Source: Hirsutella rhossiliensis (taxonomy: Eukaryota > Ascomycota > Sordariomycetes > Hypocreales > Ophiocordycipitaceae). Taken from it: a DNA stretch of 64,000 nt. Of this stretch, positions 1-10,849 are shown in pieces. A program made the position numbers and the translations under genes. Where the stretch lies: contig NW_025408678.1 of assembly GCF_020360975.1 (NCBI RefSeq), forward strand, positions 1,612,001 to 1,676,000, written 5' to 3'. The notes below the pieces were generated by a model. The model was not told the origin of the DNA. It saw nothing but the letters and a program-made list of their open reading frames with translations, and made no database searches. The stretch's first letter is position 1; each line of letters begins with the position of its first letter.

Positions 1-573
1 TTTCCTCTCTACTTAGGTCCCTAAGTTTATTACCCGCGCCCCCCCTAAGGCATAGTTATATAACCTACTCTTTAGCCTTAATAGGAGTCGAACTTATAAT
101 TAATAGGGTTATATAACCTACTCTTACCGTTTAACTAGTAGTTATAAGTTATATTTATAACCTTCCTTATAAGAAGGGGTATAGTAGGGCATCCCTTTAA
201 ATAGCCTAGGTACTATAGTACTTTTATTAGTAACGTTATCCTTTAAGATAATAGTAATCTTAAAGGTAGGCTTTTTAATAATATATTGCTTATATTAATT
301 AGTCTTAATTTAGTAAAGCTATCGTAATTATTATAAGTTTAAGCGCTATAGTATTATACTAATTAAGGGGTAGTTTAGTAATAGCTTTACTTCTTAATAG
401 TAAGTAGCGCTAACCTCTACCTACTAGATTTTTATAGTTTCTTAACTAAATTAAGATCTAACTATATTATTAGAATCCTTTAATCTTAGTAAATATAGTA
501 GTACTCTTATTATTAGGATCTAGGGATTATCGAGCTCGCTATAGTAAGGAGAAATTACGCTATAATATAGTAG
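1..573. other. AT-rich RIP-mutated DNA, no gene recognised
   Basis: No coding frame longer than a few dozen codons and no family motif could be recognised. The stretch ends where the sequence becomes alignable to the end of the Copia LTR at about 574, so it is either an older relic into which Copia B inserted or a replacement of the missing part of the Copia B 5' LTR. A short motif, ttatataacctactctt, occurs twice (about 57-73 and 110-126). Confidence 0.5.
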
Positions 574-651
574 TTAAGCCTATCCGACCCCTTACTTTTA
601 ATTTTACCTTTATATATTTTTATATACTTCTTATATCTCTCTTTATAAGAG
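574..651 (+). repeat. Truncated 5' LTR of Copia B
   Basis: This segment matches the reverse complement of the Copia A LTR edge (10346-10430), including the cgaccccttac core and the cttcttatatctctct end. The first roughly 385 bases of the LTR are absent; upstream of 574 the sequence no longer aligns. Confidence 0.75.
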
Positions 652-3600
652 TTATAAGCCTAGGAGGAATAGAATTCTTATACCTTCTAGCTACTATAAA
701 AGGCACCTTTCTTATATCCTTTATAGCTTCCTTTTACCCCTCTTACTAGAAAAGCCGATTTTTAACCGACTTTTCTACCCCCTCTTTTATAACGATATCG
801 AAAAACGACTCCTTGACCGCCCCTATAGTCTATAGGACGATTCTTATAGAGCCCTAAGATTAAGATAAGTAGGTAAAGGAGCTACGGGCTTATATAGATA
901 GAACTATTTATAATTTAGTCTTCTTTAATAAGTAGGACCTTCTTAAGCCCCTTTTTTATCCTAGGGTAAAGGAATTTATAAAAGGAGCTTCCTTCTTCTC
1001 TAAGCTAACCTCTATATAGTAGAGAGCTTTTTCTACTACCTTAGGTAACTATAAAAGTTACCGTAAGGAATACCTTTATAAGATAAAGCTACTAACTACT
1101 ACTTATATAGCAATAACGGAATCTATTAGTACCGTAAAGCTAATCTCTCTTTAAGAGGAAGAGACCCTTAAGTAGTAGCTTTTAAAGATTAAGATATTAA
1201 TAGCTCTATTAAGGGGCTATATAACTAACTATATTAAGAAGACCTATATAGTATACCTAGGAGCCTTTTTTACTAGGAACTTACTAGCTTTTTTATAGCT
1301 AGCTAAGTAAGAAGAAATCCTCGAAGAAGCTAACTAATACTTCCTTATAGAAGTTCTTTCTAGCTAGTAGCTATAGGATATATCTCTACTAATAAAGCCT
1401 ATTAGTAACGGTTACTTAACTATCTTTTAAGAAGCTAGCTAGGAACTAAACGAAGAGGCTACTAAAGTATAATAGTAAGTAGTCTTATTCTTTTATAGCT
1501 AGTACTCGACCTCGATAGTTTAACCGGCTGCCCTTATAGCTACTATAGCCCCTATTACTACGGCCCCTACTACTACTACTATAGCTGCTGCCCCTCTAGC
1601 TCCTCCTCCCTTAAGAGCCTTAACCTTGTCTTTAACGGCTGCTTTAGTCCCGGCCCTAGCTCCGCCTTTTACTCTAGGCCCGGTCCCGTTAGTTAGACCG
1701 GCCCGACTAGTCCCTTAATAGACCTATTAGTCCGTTAGTCGAAAATTTAAGGAACTAGTTAAAATCGCACCTTATTAAAATTAGTAATAAGGGGTAAAAG
1801 GGGGGGGTTTTTAAGTAGACCTTTTAAACTAAGATAAGGATTCCTCGAAAAGATAAAAGACTAAATAAAACAGCTGCTTAGCCTTTAAATCCCTAGGCTA
1901 TCGGTTATTATAATACTAGTAAGTCTTTAAGAAAACCGACCTAAAGGAGTTAACCCTTTAAAGAAGCTATAAGAAATAATATAATAGTCTTTTAAGGAGG
2001 ACCCCTTATTATAGAAGAAGATAAACGAGATTTAGGTTACTAAGTAATAGTAACTAACGCCGCTGCCCTTATTTAAGCCGTAAATTTAAGGAAAAATCGT
2101 TAGTATAGTAAATCCGGCCTTTATTTTCCCTATAAATTAATAAGGCTAAGACTAACTATTAAAGCCCTTTAATTATCCCCTACGAAAATTAGCTATCCTT
2201 AACTCTAGTACTTCCCTTAATATCTATAATATACTCTTACGATTTTAGTCTTTTAAGAAGGTATAAAGGGAATATCTTATTACTAGGGAATTAACCGTAT
2301 AGATAGAGGGATATAAAAGGGTGAATTTTAAGATAAAATTTCTTAATAGGTCTATATAAATTATTCGATAAAAAAAGGTAGCTTTTTACCCTTAATTTTA
2401 AATAAGCTTAATTTCCTTTTACTTTCTTTAAGGGGAAGGAATCTTTTAGTATATAACGACTAAGCTTATAAGGCTAGTCTAGAAGAATTAAACGATTAAG
2501 CTTATCGAGGAAAAGTTCAGTTAATTTATTCTTAAATTCCGACCTATCCTTAGGAAGGAATCTCTAAAGAAGTTAGCTTTCCCTACTAAGAGGAATAGGT
2601 TTACTATAAAGGACCTTCTTTTAATAGCCTAAGGAGACGGTCTTTTTTAGTATATACGACTTAGTTACTTAGGCCCCTTAGCTTTATATAAGTTAGGCTA
2701 ATAATAAGGCGTTTAAATTAAGGGCTTAAAGACTATTAAATATAAATACTATAGCTAAGGAAAGACTAAGAGACGAATTTCTAAACGAACCCCTTTATAG
2801 CTAGACTAGCTATATAAGGAAATTTAGGTTAACTAGACTAATATCTCTAAGGACTAAGAAAGCTTCGTAAAAGTAATGTTTTTTATAGACGCTTTTTTAA
2901 GGATAGTTTTCCCTTATTTCTTATAGACCTACCTAAGTAAGTATAACTAGTCTACCCTTTAAGACTTTATTTACTAAATAAAATCCTACTTCGGCTATAA
3001 GGTAAAGAAGATATAGTTTAATAGAGAGCTATTTATAAATAATATCTTAAATTAACTTTAAAAAGGGGTATTTTAGTACTAAATACCTAAGCTTAGAATA
3101 AAGGGGTAGAAAGATTAAGGGGTACTATAATAAAAAGGGCTTATATAATAAGACTTAGTATAAAGCTTCCCTATAACCTTTAAAAGGAAGTCGTTAAGAC
3201 TACTTATTACCTTTAAAACTAGACCCTTAAGGACCCTAAGGACCCTAAGGAACTAAACTAAGGAATAAACTAAAAATTACCCCTTAAGCTCTTTATAAAA
3301 AAGAAGGCCTTACTAGCCTACCTTTATACTTATAGCTATAAAGCATACGCTATAACTACTAATATATAGCTAAAAAGGAAGAAAAAAAGAAAGCTTAATC
3401 CTAGAGCCTTTATTAGTTACCTTATTAGCTATAATTCTACGAATATCTTCTAGATCTAGATTCCTCTTTTATAGAAGGGTATTTTAACTAAGGATATAAT
3501 TTTTAACGAATCTAGTTTTTTTTAAAAGAAAGAGGGATTAATAGCCCTTCTTACTCTTATAACGTTAGCTAATTTAGAAAATCTAAATCCCCCTTTCTTA

Positions 3601-4043
3601 ATAGTCTTAAGAAGAGGTCTTAGATAAGAAAATAAAAGAAGAAACTAACGTCGAAGTAGTTAAGGATAACGCTAACTTTAAGAAAGAAGAAGCTATTAAA
3701 TTAGATAATTTAGATAAAGAAGGAAACTATAGGAAAGCAGTAAAGCTAAAATACGCTTACCTCCTTACGCCTCCTTTTATATAAGAAGAAGATCTAAAAG
3801 TAGCTTTTTTAGTTAGTCTTTCTATCTTAACTATTAAATAGGTAGGAAAGGTACCTCTTTTAAAGGATTACCTAGCTACCTTTTTATCCTTACTTTAAGA
3901 AGCAAAGGAAGGTATAAGGCCCGATATAAAAGAAGACTAACCTCTCCTTTATTTTAATCGATTTTCTAACTTTTATTTAATACCTATAAAAGACGGTTCT
4001 TATAAAGCGTTTATAGTAGGCCGGATCTTTAAGCTATAGCTAT
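652..4043 (+). pseudogene. Copia B gag, protease and integrase (5' half of Gag-Pol)
   Basis: Copia-type polyprotein read through many RIP stops. The beginning (652-780) matches the gag leader of Copia A. An Ala/Pro/Thr-rich gag segment lies at about 1510-1730, followed by a decayed CCHC zinc knuckle near 1880-1950. The protease active site, read as ILDSGASLDIYN in Copia A, is ILNSSTSLNIYN here (2195-2230), so the catalytic Asp codon 2201-2203 now encodes Asn and the following Gly is Ser. Integrase follows from about 2600 to 3600, and the acidic linker towards RT from about 3600. The frame is cut at 4043 by the chromovirus insertion and continues at 15618. Confidence 0.82.
4039..4043. repeat. 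Target-site duplication GCTAT, left copy (chromovirus)
   Basis: GCTAT at 4039-4043 immediately precedes the LTR start tattacgactacgg. The same five bases stand at 15613-15617 directly after the other LTR. Five bases is the expected duplication length for Ty3/Gypsy integration. Confidence 0.85.
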
Positions 4044-4482
4044 TATTACGACTACGGCTACTAGGCCGCTAACGGTCGACCGCGTTAAGCACGTAACACG
4101 GTCTAACGGATAAATAGTCGGCACGACTATCTAATAGATATAGGATCGAGGGGATCGTAGAGATCTAAGTAATCTAAGATTAACGAGATTACTACGCTCT
4201 ATACGATCTAACGTTAGGGATTATAGCTAGGCCTATAATCTAAGGATAGTCTCTATAGGTATATATAGCTACCTACTTTCACTCCTTTAAATAGATAGCT
4301 TAATAGCTTTTAATATAATTATTACGATCTTTATTACGGTCTTACTTTTAATTCCGATTACTTAATTACCTAGTTATAGTCTATAGTCTATAACCTCCGA
4401 CTTATTACTAACGTAATATACTTATTATTACTTAGACCACGCCCTATTATATCTACTAATATAAACCCCTTAATAGGTTTAT
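4044..4482 (+). repeat. 5' LTR of the chromovirus, last 26 bp missing
   Basis: Aligns over 439 bases with 15147-15586, starting tattacgactacggctac and running to ggtttatc. The partner LTR then continues ccttaagaataacaccgg to its end, while here Copia A begins. Differences between the two LTRs are nearly all C/T or G/A, as expected from RIP. Confidence 0.9.
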
Positions 4483-4960
4483 CTCTCGTAAAGAGAGATA
4501 CGAGAAGTGCATGAAAAATGCATAAAGGTAAAAGTAGAAGTAAGGGGTCGGACAGGCAGGGCAGAGATATTTAAATCTTACGGGGGCAGCAATTACGGCA
4601 GGGGATTGATTTTTATATTGCCTTAATTCTCCTTCTTTCCTCTATCTAACGCCCTTCTTTATACCCGTCTAGCATCTTAATTAATAAAGAAGATCCTGCT
4701 TAAAGAAGCTACTAATGTCCTTTCGACTACCGAGCTTTTTGCCGGTTTTTCCCCTCTTTTCTAGCCGTTGCTAGCATATCCGTCTTATCTCTCGCTACCT
4801 CTATAGGAAGCTATCGCTACTTCTACTTCCCCTCTTGCCCCTACCCTCCTCTCTACACCTCCTTTTAGCTCCTTCCTTTAAACCTATTTTTTAGCTTCCT
4901 AGGTCCCTCGTGCTAAGGGATATCTCTAAGAACTACGAAATTAGGCTACGCTTCGCGATA
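4483..4960 (-). repeat. 3' LTR of Copia A (minus-strand element)
   Basis: Direct repeat of 10346-10808. Both start ctctcg, share gagaagtgcatgaaaa and the aaggggtcggacaggcag core, and end in gcgata (here) or gcgaca (other copy), the latter being a TG...CA terminus read on the minus strand. Confidence 0.92.
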
Positions 4961-5199
4961 TACCCCCTTAGCTATAGCCTGCCCTTATAGAAAGGGTAAA
5001 GCTAAATACCTAGGCCGGTAAGCGTATAGAGGAGGTCTTAGTCTATACTTATCCCCTACTTAAGAAATCCGGGTTTTAGCCCCGGGCTCTTTTAGACCTA
5101 CTTTAGGAAAAGGGGCCTTAAGGAGGAAATTAAGTCCTATAAGAAAGGGGGGCTTCTCTAAGGATAAGTCCCAAGGGGGCCTTTAAGAAGAATAAGTCC

Positions 5200-8100
5200 T
5201 AATTAAGCTAGGGGCCCTCCTCTAGAATAAGTCCTAATTCCTCTCTTTAGCTATAGACGTCTCCTTCCTCCTACGTGCTATTAGCTCCTCTCGTAGACTC
5301 TTAAGGCGGGCTTCTAAGGAAAGCTTCTCTCGAACGTCTTCTAGCCTAATTTGCTATAAAAAGACAGCTAGCTTCTACTTCGGTAGGGGCTTCGTAAGAC
5401 CATCGGCTTTTATTAATGCCGTTAGAACCTAACGGACGGAAATAAGTCCCCTTTAGACCTCTTAGCGTAACCAATGCTAGTAGATATCGATATACTATAG
5501 CTAGGTCGACAGCTTACTATTTTCCTCCGTAAGAATTCGTATAGTCTACGTATTATCGCATTCTATAGCTAATAGGGACGGAATTTATAGTTATAGAGAT
5601 ATTAGTAGCCGGCTAAGGAAAATCGCTTCTTTTAACGCTTCTAAAAGAGCTAGTAGCTCTGCCTCCGTACTAGAAGTCGTAACGGTGGCTTGCTTCGAAG
5701 CTCTCTAAGCAATGGTTCCTTTAAAAAGGGATATAATATACCCCTATAAGCTCTTTCTATCTAATAAATTATCCGTAAAGGACGAATCGCTCGAATAAAG
5801 GAAGATTTCGGCAGCTAATTTCCTTCCCTGCCCTCCTAGGCGCAGACTATATAATCTCGTTAAATAGAGATAAAGGATAGCTCTATCTACTACTTCTTAA
5901 TGCCTAGGGCTAGGATTCTAGTTATGCCTAGCTAGCCGGGAGACCGTAAAAGAGATATCCGGTCTAGTAGAAATAGCTAAAAAAAGTAGGGAGCCTACCT
6001 TCTATTAATATTAGTGTTTCTCTTACTCCCTTACTTAAAAAGACGGATTAGGTAAAAGCTCTTTATCTAATATAGGTATAGAGGGAAGCTTCTTATCGAG
6101 GGAATTAAGGAGGAATTTATAAGCGACCTTATCGATATAGGCGTCTTAGGTAAGCTAGATAGTCCGTTAGGACCTATTCTAAAGGATTTATATCCCTAGG
6201 AACTACTTTAGCTCCCCTAGCTTAGTTATCTTATACCTTTGTTATAGGCCTCGTATAGCCTCCCTAGTAGTAGCTTCTTCCTCTTTCGGGTAGGCCTAGA
6301 TAATATTATCGACGTAGAAGTAGACCGTGATTTTACCCTTCTATATTATACACGGTTCCTAAGGGACTTTCTTAAAGCCTAGGGCTTCGAGGGAACCTAT
6401 TAAATGCTGTTGCTAAAGAAGGGGTGATCTTCGTAGTCCGTATAGAGCTTTCCTAAGCCGTAGAACCTTTCCTAGCTATTAGAAGCTTAGTAGAAGGCGT
6501 ATATAGATAACTTCTTCTTCCTCGAGTAGGTAGTTAATAAAGGCGTTAACTGCATCTATCTATTTGAGCTCGAGGTCGAATTCTGCTACTATAGCTATAA
6601 GGGTCCGAAAAGACATCCCTACTAGGGTGGTTGCCCTAGTAGGTAGATCCCCTTTTTCCTATTAATTCCTATAGATAACTAGCTAGGCCTTATACTTTTA
6701 AAGGAAGCCGTGTTTATTAGTCTTATAGATAAAGACCTACTTATAGCTAAGGACCTATTTTCCTCTTGCCTTTTCCTTAAGGACCTCTTCGAAAGACCCT
6801 ATCTCTTCGTGTAAGGCTAGGTGGTCTTTCTAGGCCTAGAAAAACTAGTCTTTAAAAGGATGTCTTTCTAGCTGCTTCTAGTTTGCTAGTAGGTCCGGGA
6901 GGTCTCTTTTATATACCTTCCTTGCTAATAGCTATGGCTTAAAGAGCCGGCCTGCTATAAACGCTCCGTGGGAACCGTCTTTTATTAGCGTTTAGTAGAA
7001 GTCGGAAAAACAATCGAAATAAGGGAGAAACTAGTCTTCTTTTATATCGGGCCCTATACCTTCCTTTGCTTCTCGAAGTAGGGATAAAAAGGCAGCCGGG
7101 TAATCCTTCGAGAGAGGTGCCTTTCCTACCCCCTTAGGGGTCGAGACGGGAAGACTAACGGAGAAAGCTACTTCTAGATCTTCTTCTTATATAGGAGGAG
7201 GCGTAGGGAGGTAGGCGTATTCTAGCTCTACCGCTTTCCTATAGTCTCCTTCTTCGTTTAGATTATTTAATCTAGTAGCTTCCTCTTCTTCGAAGTTAGC
7301 GTTATCCTCGACTACTTCGACGTCGGTTTCTTCTTTTATTTCCTCGTCTAGGACCTCTTCTTTAAACTATTAGGAAGGGGGGATTTAAATCTTCTAAATT
7401 AGCTAACGTTATAAGAGTAAGAGGGGCTATTAATCCCTCTTTCCGTTAAAGAAGCTAGATTCGTCGAAAATTATATCCCTAGTCGAAATAACCTTCTATA
7501 GAAGAGGAATCTAGATCCGGAAGATATTCGTAGAATTATAACTAACGAGGTAACTAATAAAGGCTCTAGGATTAAGCTTTCTTTTCTTCTTCCTTTTTAG
7601 CTATATATTAGTAGTTATTGCGTATGCCTTATAGCCGTAGGCACGAAGGTAGGCTAGCGAGGCCCTTTTCTTCGTAAAGAGCTCGAGGGGGGATTTCTAA
7701 TCTATTCCTTAGGTCTTAAAAAGGGTCTCTAGGTCCCTATAGTCCCTTAGTCCCCTAGGGTCCCTTAGGGTCCGGTTCCGAAGGTAATAGGCGGTCTTAA
7801 CGACTTCCCTTTAAAGGTCGTATAGAAGCCTTATAGTAAGTCTTATCGTATAGGCCCTTTCTATTATAGCACCCCCTAATCTTTCTGCCCCTCCGTTCTA
7901 GGCCTAGGTATTCGGTGCTAATAGGAGGGGTAGAATGCCCCTTTTTCGTAGCTAATTTAAGATATCTTTCGTAAATAGCTCTCTATTAGACCGTATCTTC
8001 TTTACCTTATAGCCGAAGTAGGATTTTATCTAGTTAACGAAGTCCCTAAGGGCAGACTAGTTATGCTTACTTAGGTAGGTCCGTAAGAAATAGGGGAAAA

Positions 8101-10280
8101 CTATCCCTAAAAAGGCGTCTATAAAAAACATTACCCTAACGAAGCTTTCCTAGTCCCTAGAAACGTCGGTCTAGTCGACCTAAATTTCCTTATACGGCTA
8201 GTCCGGCCGTAAAGGGGTTCGTCTAGAAATTCGTCTCCTAGTCTTTCCTTAGCCGTAGAGTTCGTATTCGACGGTCTTTAGGCCCCTTATTCGTACGCCT
8301 TATTATAGGCCTAGCTTATATAAAGCTAGGGGGCCCGGGTGACTAAGTCGTGCGTGCTAAAGAAGGCCGTCTCCTTAGGCTGCTAGAAGAGGGTCCTTTA
8401 TAGTAGACCTATTCCTCCTAGTAGGGAAAGCTAACTTCTCGAGAGGTTCCTTCCTAAGAATAGGTCGAAATTCGAGAATAAATTAACCGAATTTTTCCTC
8501 GATAAGCCTAATCGTCTAATTCTTCTAGACTAGCCTCGTAGGCTTAGACGTCGTATCCTAGAAGATTCCTTTCTCTCGAAGAAGGCGGAAGGAAATTAGG
8601 CTCGTTAAAAATCGAGGGCAAAATGCTACCCTTTTTCGCCGAAGAATTTATATAGACCTATTAAGTAATTTTATCGTGAAATTTACCCTTCCGTATCCCT
8701 CTATCTATACGGTTAATTCCCCGGCAATAAGATATTCCTTTTATGCCTTCTTAAAGGACCGGAATCGTAAGAATATATTATAGATATCGAGGGAAGCACC
8801 GGAGTCGAGGATAGCTGATTTTTATAGGGGATAGTCGGAGGGCTCTAACGGTTGGTCTTAGCCTTATTAATCCGTGGGGAAGACGAAGGCTGGATTTACT
8901 ATACTAACGATTTTTCCTTAAATTTACGGCTCGAATAAGGGCAGCGGCGTTAGTTGCTATTTCTTAGCAACCCGAATCTCGTCTATCTTCTTCTATAACG
9001 AGGGGTCCTCCTTAAGAGACTGTTATACTATTTCTTATAGCCTCTTTAAAGGGTTAACTCCTTTAGGTCGGTTTTCCTCGAAGACCTGCTAGCAGTCTTC
9101 TAGCCGATAGGGCTTTTTATATGCTTAGTAGGTAGGTCGATTCCTCCTCGTACGTTGTCTCTTCGAGGAATCCTCGTCCCGGTCCGGAAGGTCTGCTTAA
9201 AAACCCCCCCTTTTTACCCCTTATTGCTAATGTTAACGAGGTTCGATTTCGACTAGTTCCCTGATTTTTCGACTAACGGACTGAAAGGTCTATTAGGGGA
9301 CTAGTCGGGCCGGTCTAATAGACGGGACCGGGCCCGGAGCAAAAGGCGGAGCCGGGGCCGGGACTAGGGCAGCCGTTAAAGACGGGGTTAAGGCTCTCGA
9401 GGGAGGAGGAGCCGAAGGAGCAACAGCCGCAGCAGCAGCAGCGGGGGCCGCAGCAACAGGGGCTGCAGCAGCTATAGGTCGAGCTATCTAGGTCGAGTGC
9501 TAGCCACGAAGGAATAAGACTGCTTGCTATTATACTCTAGCAGCCTCTTCGTCTAGTTCCCGGCTAGCCTCTCGAAAGATAGTCGAGTAACCGTTACTAA
9601 TAGGCTTTATTAGCAGAGATATATCCTATAGCCACTAGCCGGAAAGAGCTTCTATTAGGAAGTATTAGTAAGCTTCCTCGAGGATTTCTTCCTACTTAGC
9701 TAGCTACGAAGAAGCTAGTAGGTTCCTAGCAGAAAAGGCTCCGAGGTATACCGTATAGGTCTTCCTAATACGGTTAGTTATATAGCCCCTCGAGGGAGCT
9801 ATCGAGGTCTCGAGCTTTAAAAGCCACTGCCTAGGAGTCTCTTCCTCTTAAAGAGAGATTAGCTTTATAGCACTAACGGATTCCGTTATCGCCGTACGAG
9901 CAGCAGTTAGTAGCTTCGTCTCGTAAAGGTATTCCTTTCGATAACTTTCGTAGTCACCTAAGGTAGCAGAAAAAGCTCTCTGCTATGCAGAGGTTAGCTT
10001 AGAGAAGAGGGTAGCTCCCTCTATAAAGTCCGTTGCCCTAGGACGAAGAGGGGGCTCGAGAGGGTCCTGCTTATTAGAGAAGACCAAATTATAGATAGTT
10101 CTATCTACACGAGCCCGTAGCTCCTTTACCCACTTATCCTAATCTTAGGGCTCTGCTAGAATCGTCCTACGGACCGTAGGGACGGCAGAGTCGGATTTCG
10201 TTATTATTGCGGGGAAGGGTAGAAAAGTCAGGTAAAAATCGGCTTTTCTAGTAAGAGGGGTAAAAGGAAGCTACGAGGGA
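5200..10280 (-). pseudogene. Copia A Gag-Pol polyprotein
   Basis: Order on the minus strand: Ala/Pro-rich gag (about 10280-9200) with a CCHC-type knuckle at about 9130-9085; protease with intact LDSGAS (Asp codon 8806-8804); integrase with zinc-binding region at about 8400-8290 and core near 8190-7950 (QVDWTDV, then FFIDAF); RT at about 7000-6200; RNase H at about 5800-5560, recognisable from the ADNLLDRKS-like segment and an STEAELLAL-like segment. The RT catalytic YVDD reads YVDN (6316-6305), followed at once by an in-frame TAG where Gln is expected. Several other TAG/TAA stops break the frame, all explicable by CAG/CAA or TGG mutation. The protein would mediate reverse transcription and integration if intact; it cannot now. 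Confidence 0.88.
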
Positions 10281-10345
10281 TATAAGAAAGGTGCCTTTTA
10301 TAGCAGCCGGAAGGTATAGGAATTCTATTCCTCCCGGGCTTATAA

Positions 10346-10808
10346 CTCTCGCTTAGAGAGATGCGAGAAGTGCATGAAAATGCACGAAGGTGAAATTGGA
10401 AGTAAGGGGTCGGACAGGCAGGGCAGAGAGATTTGATTCTTGCGGGGGCAGCAATAAAGGTAGGGGAGTGATTGTTGTATTGCCTTAATTGTCCTTCTTT
10501 CCTCTATTTAACGCCCCCTTTTATACCTATCTAGCACCTTAATTAATAAAGAAGATCCTGCTTAAAGAAGCTACTAATGTCCTTTTAACTACCGAGCTTT
10601 TTGCCGGTTTTCCCTTCCTTTTTAGCCGTTACCGGCTTATCCTTCTTATCTCTCGCTACTTATACTTCCCCTTATGCTCCTACCCTCCTTCCTATACCTC
10701 TTTTCAGCTCCTTCTTCCTTCTTCTATACCGGGTGTTTTTAGCTTCCTTAGTCCCTCTTACTAACGGATATCTCCGAGAACTACGAAATTAGGCCACGCT
10801 TCGCGACA
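10346..10808 (-). repeat. 5' LTR of Copia A (minus-strand element)
   Basis: 463-base partner of 4483-4960. It ends in cttcgcgaca, that is TGTCGCGAAG on the element's own strand. The internal region on the minus strand starts ttataagcccgggagg, where the primer-binding site should lie. An open frame of 63 codons at 10601-10792 (plus) is inside this LTR and is not a gene. Confidence 0.92.
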
Positions 10809-10849
10809 ATAGTAACTAAATAGTATTAGATATTTAAATCGCGGGATAT

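Larger units (their letters stand above)
4483..10808 (-). mobile_element. Copia A: Ty1/Copia LTR retrotransposon with both LTRs, least mutated copy
   Basis: Minus-strand Copia element of about 6.3 kb with LTRs at both ends (4483-4960 and 10346-10808). Between them, on the minus strand and in the Copia order, are gag with zinc knuckle, protease, integrase, RT and RNase H. A purine tract (aaggggg on the minus strand, complement of about 4963-4969) lies next to the 3' LTR as a polypurine tract. It keeps many more CA and TG dinucleotides than its neighbours (for example the CAG/GCA-rich stretch 9420-9470), so it has suffered less RIP and is probably the youngest insertion here. No 5-bp duplication is seen at its ends. 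Confidence 0.92.

Noticed and set aside
48..150. tRNA-like sequence on the minus strand (GTTCGACTC-type T-arm followed by a possible acceptor end TAAGGCT)
   Set aside because: The 5' acceptor half does not pair and the anticodon stem is irregular; at best a RIP-damaged tRNA or SINE relic, not a tRNA gene.
10601..10792. 63-codon plus-strand open frame
   Set aside because: Lies wholly inside the Copia A LTR; Phe/Leu-rich translation of pyrimidine-rich LTR sequence, no family.
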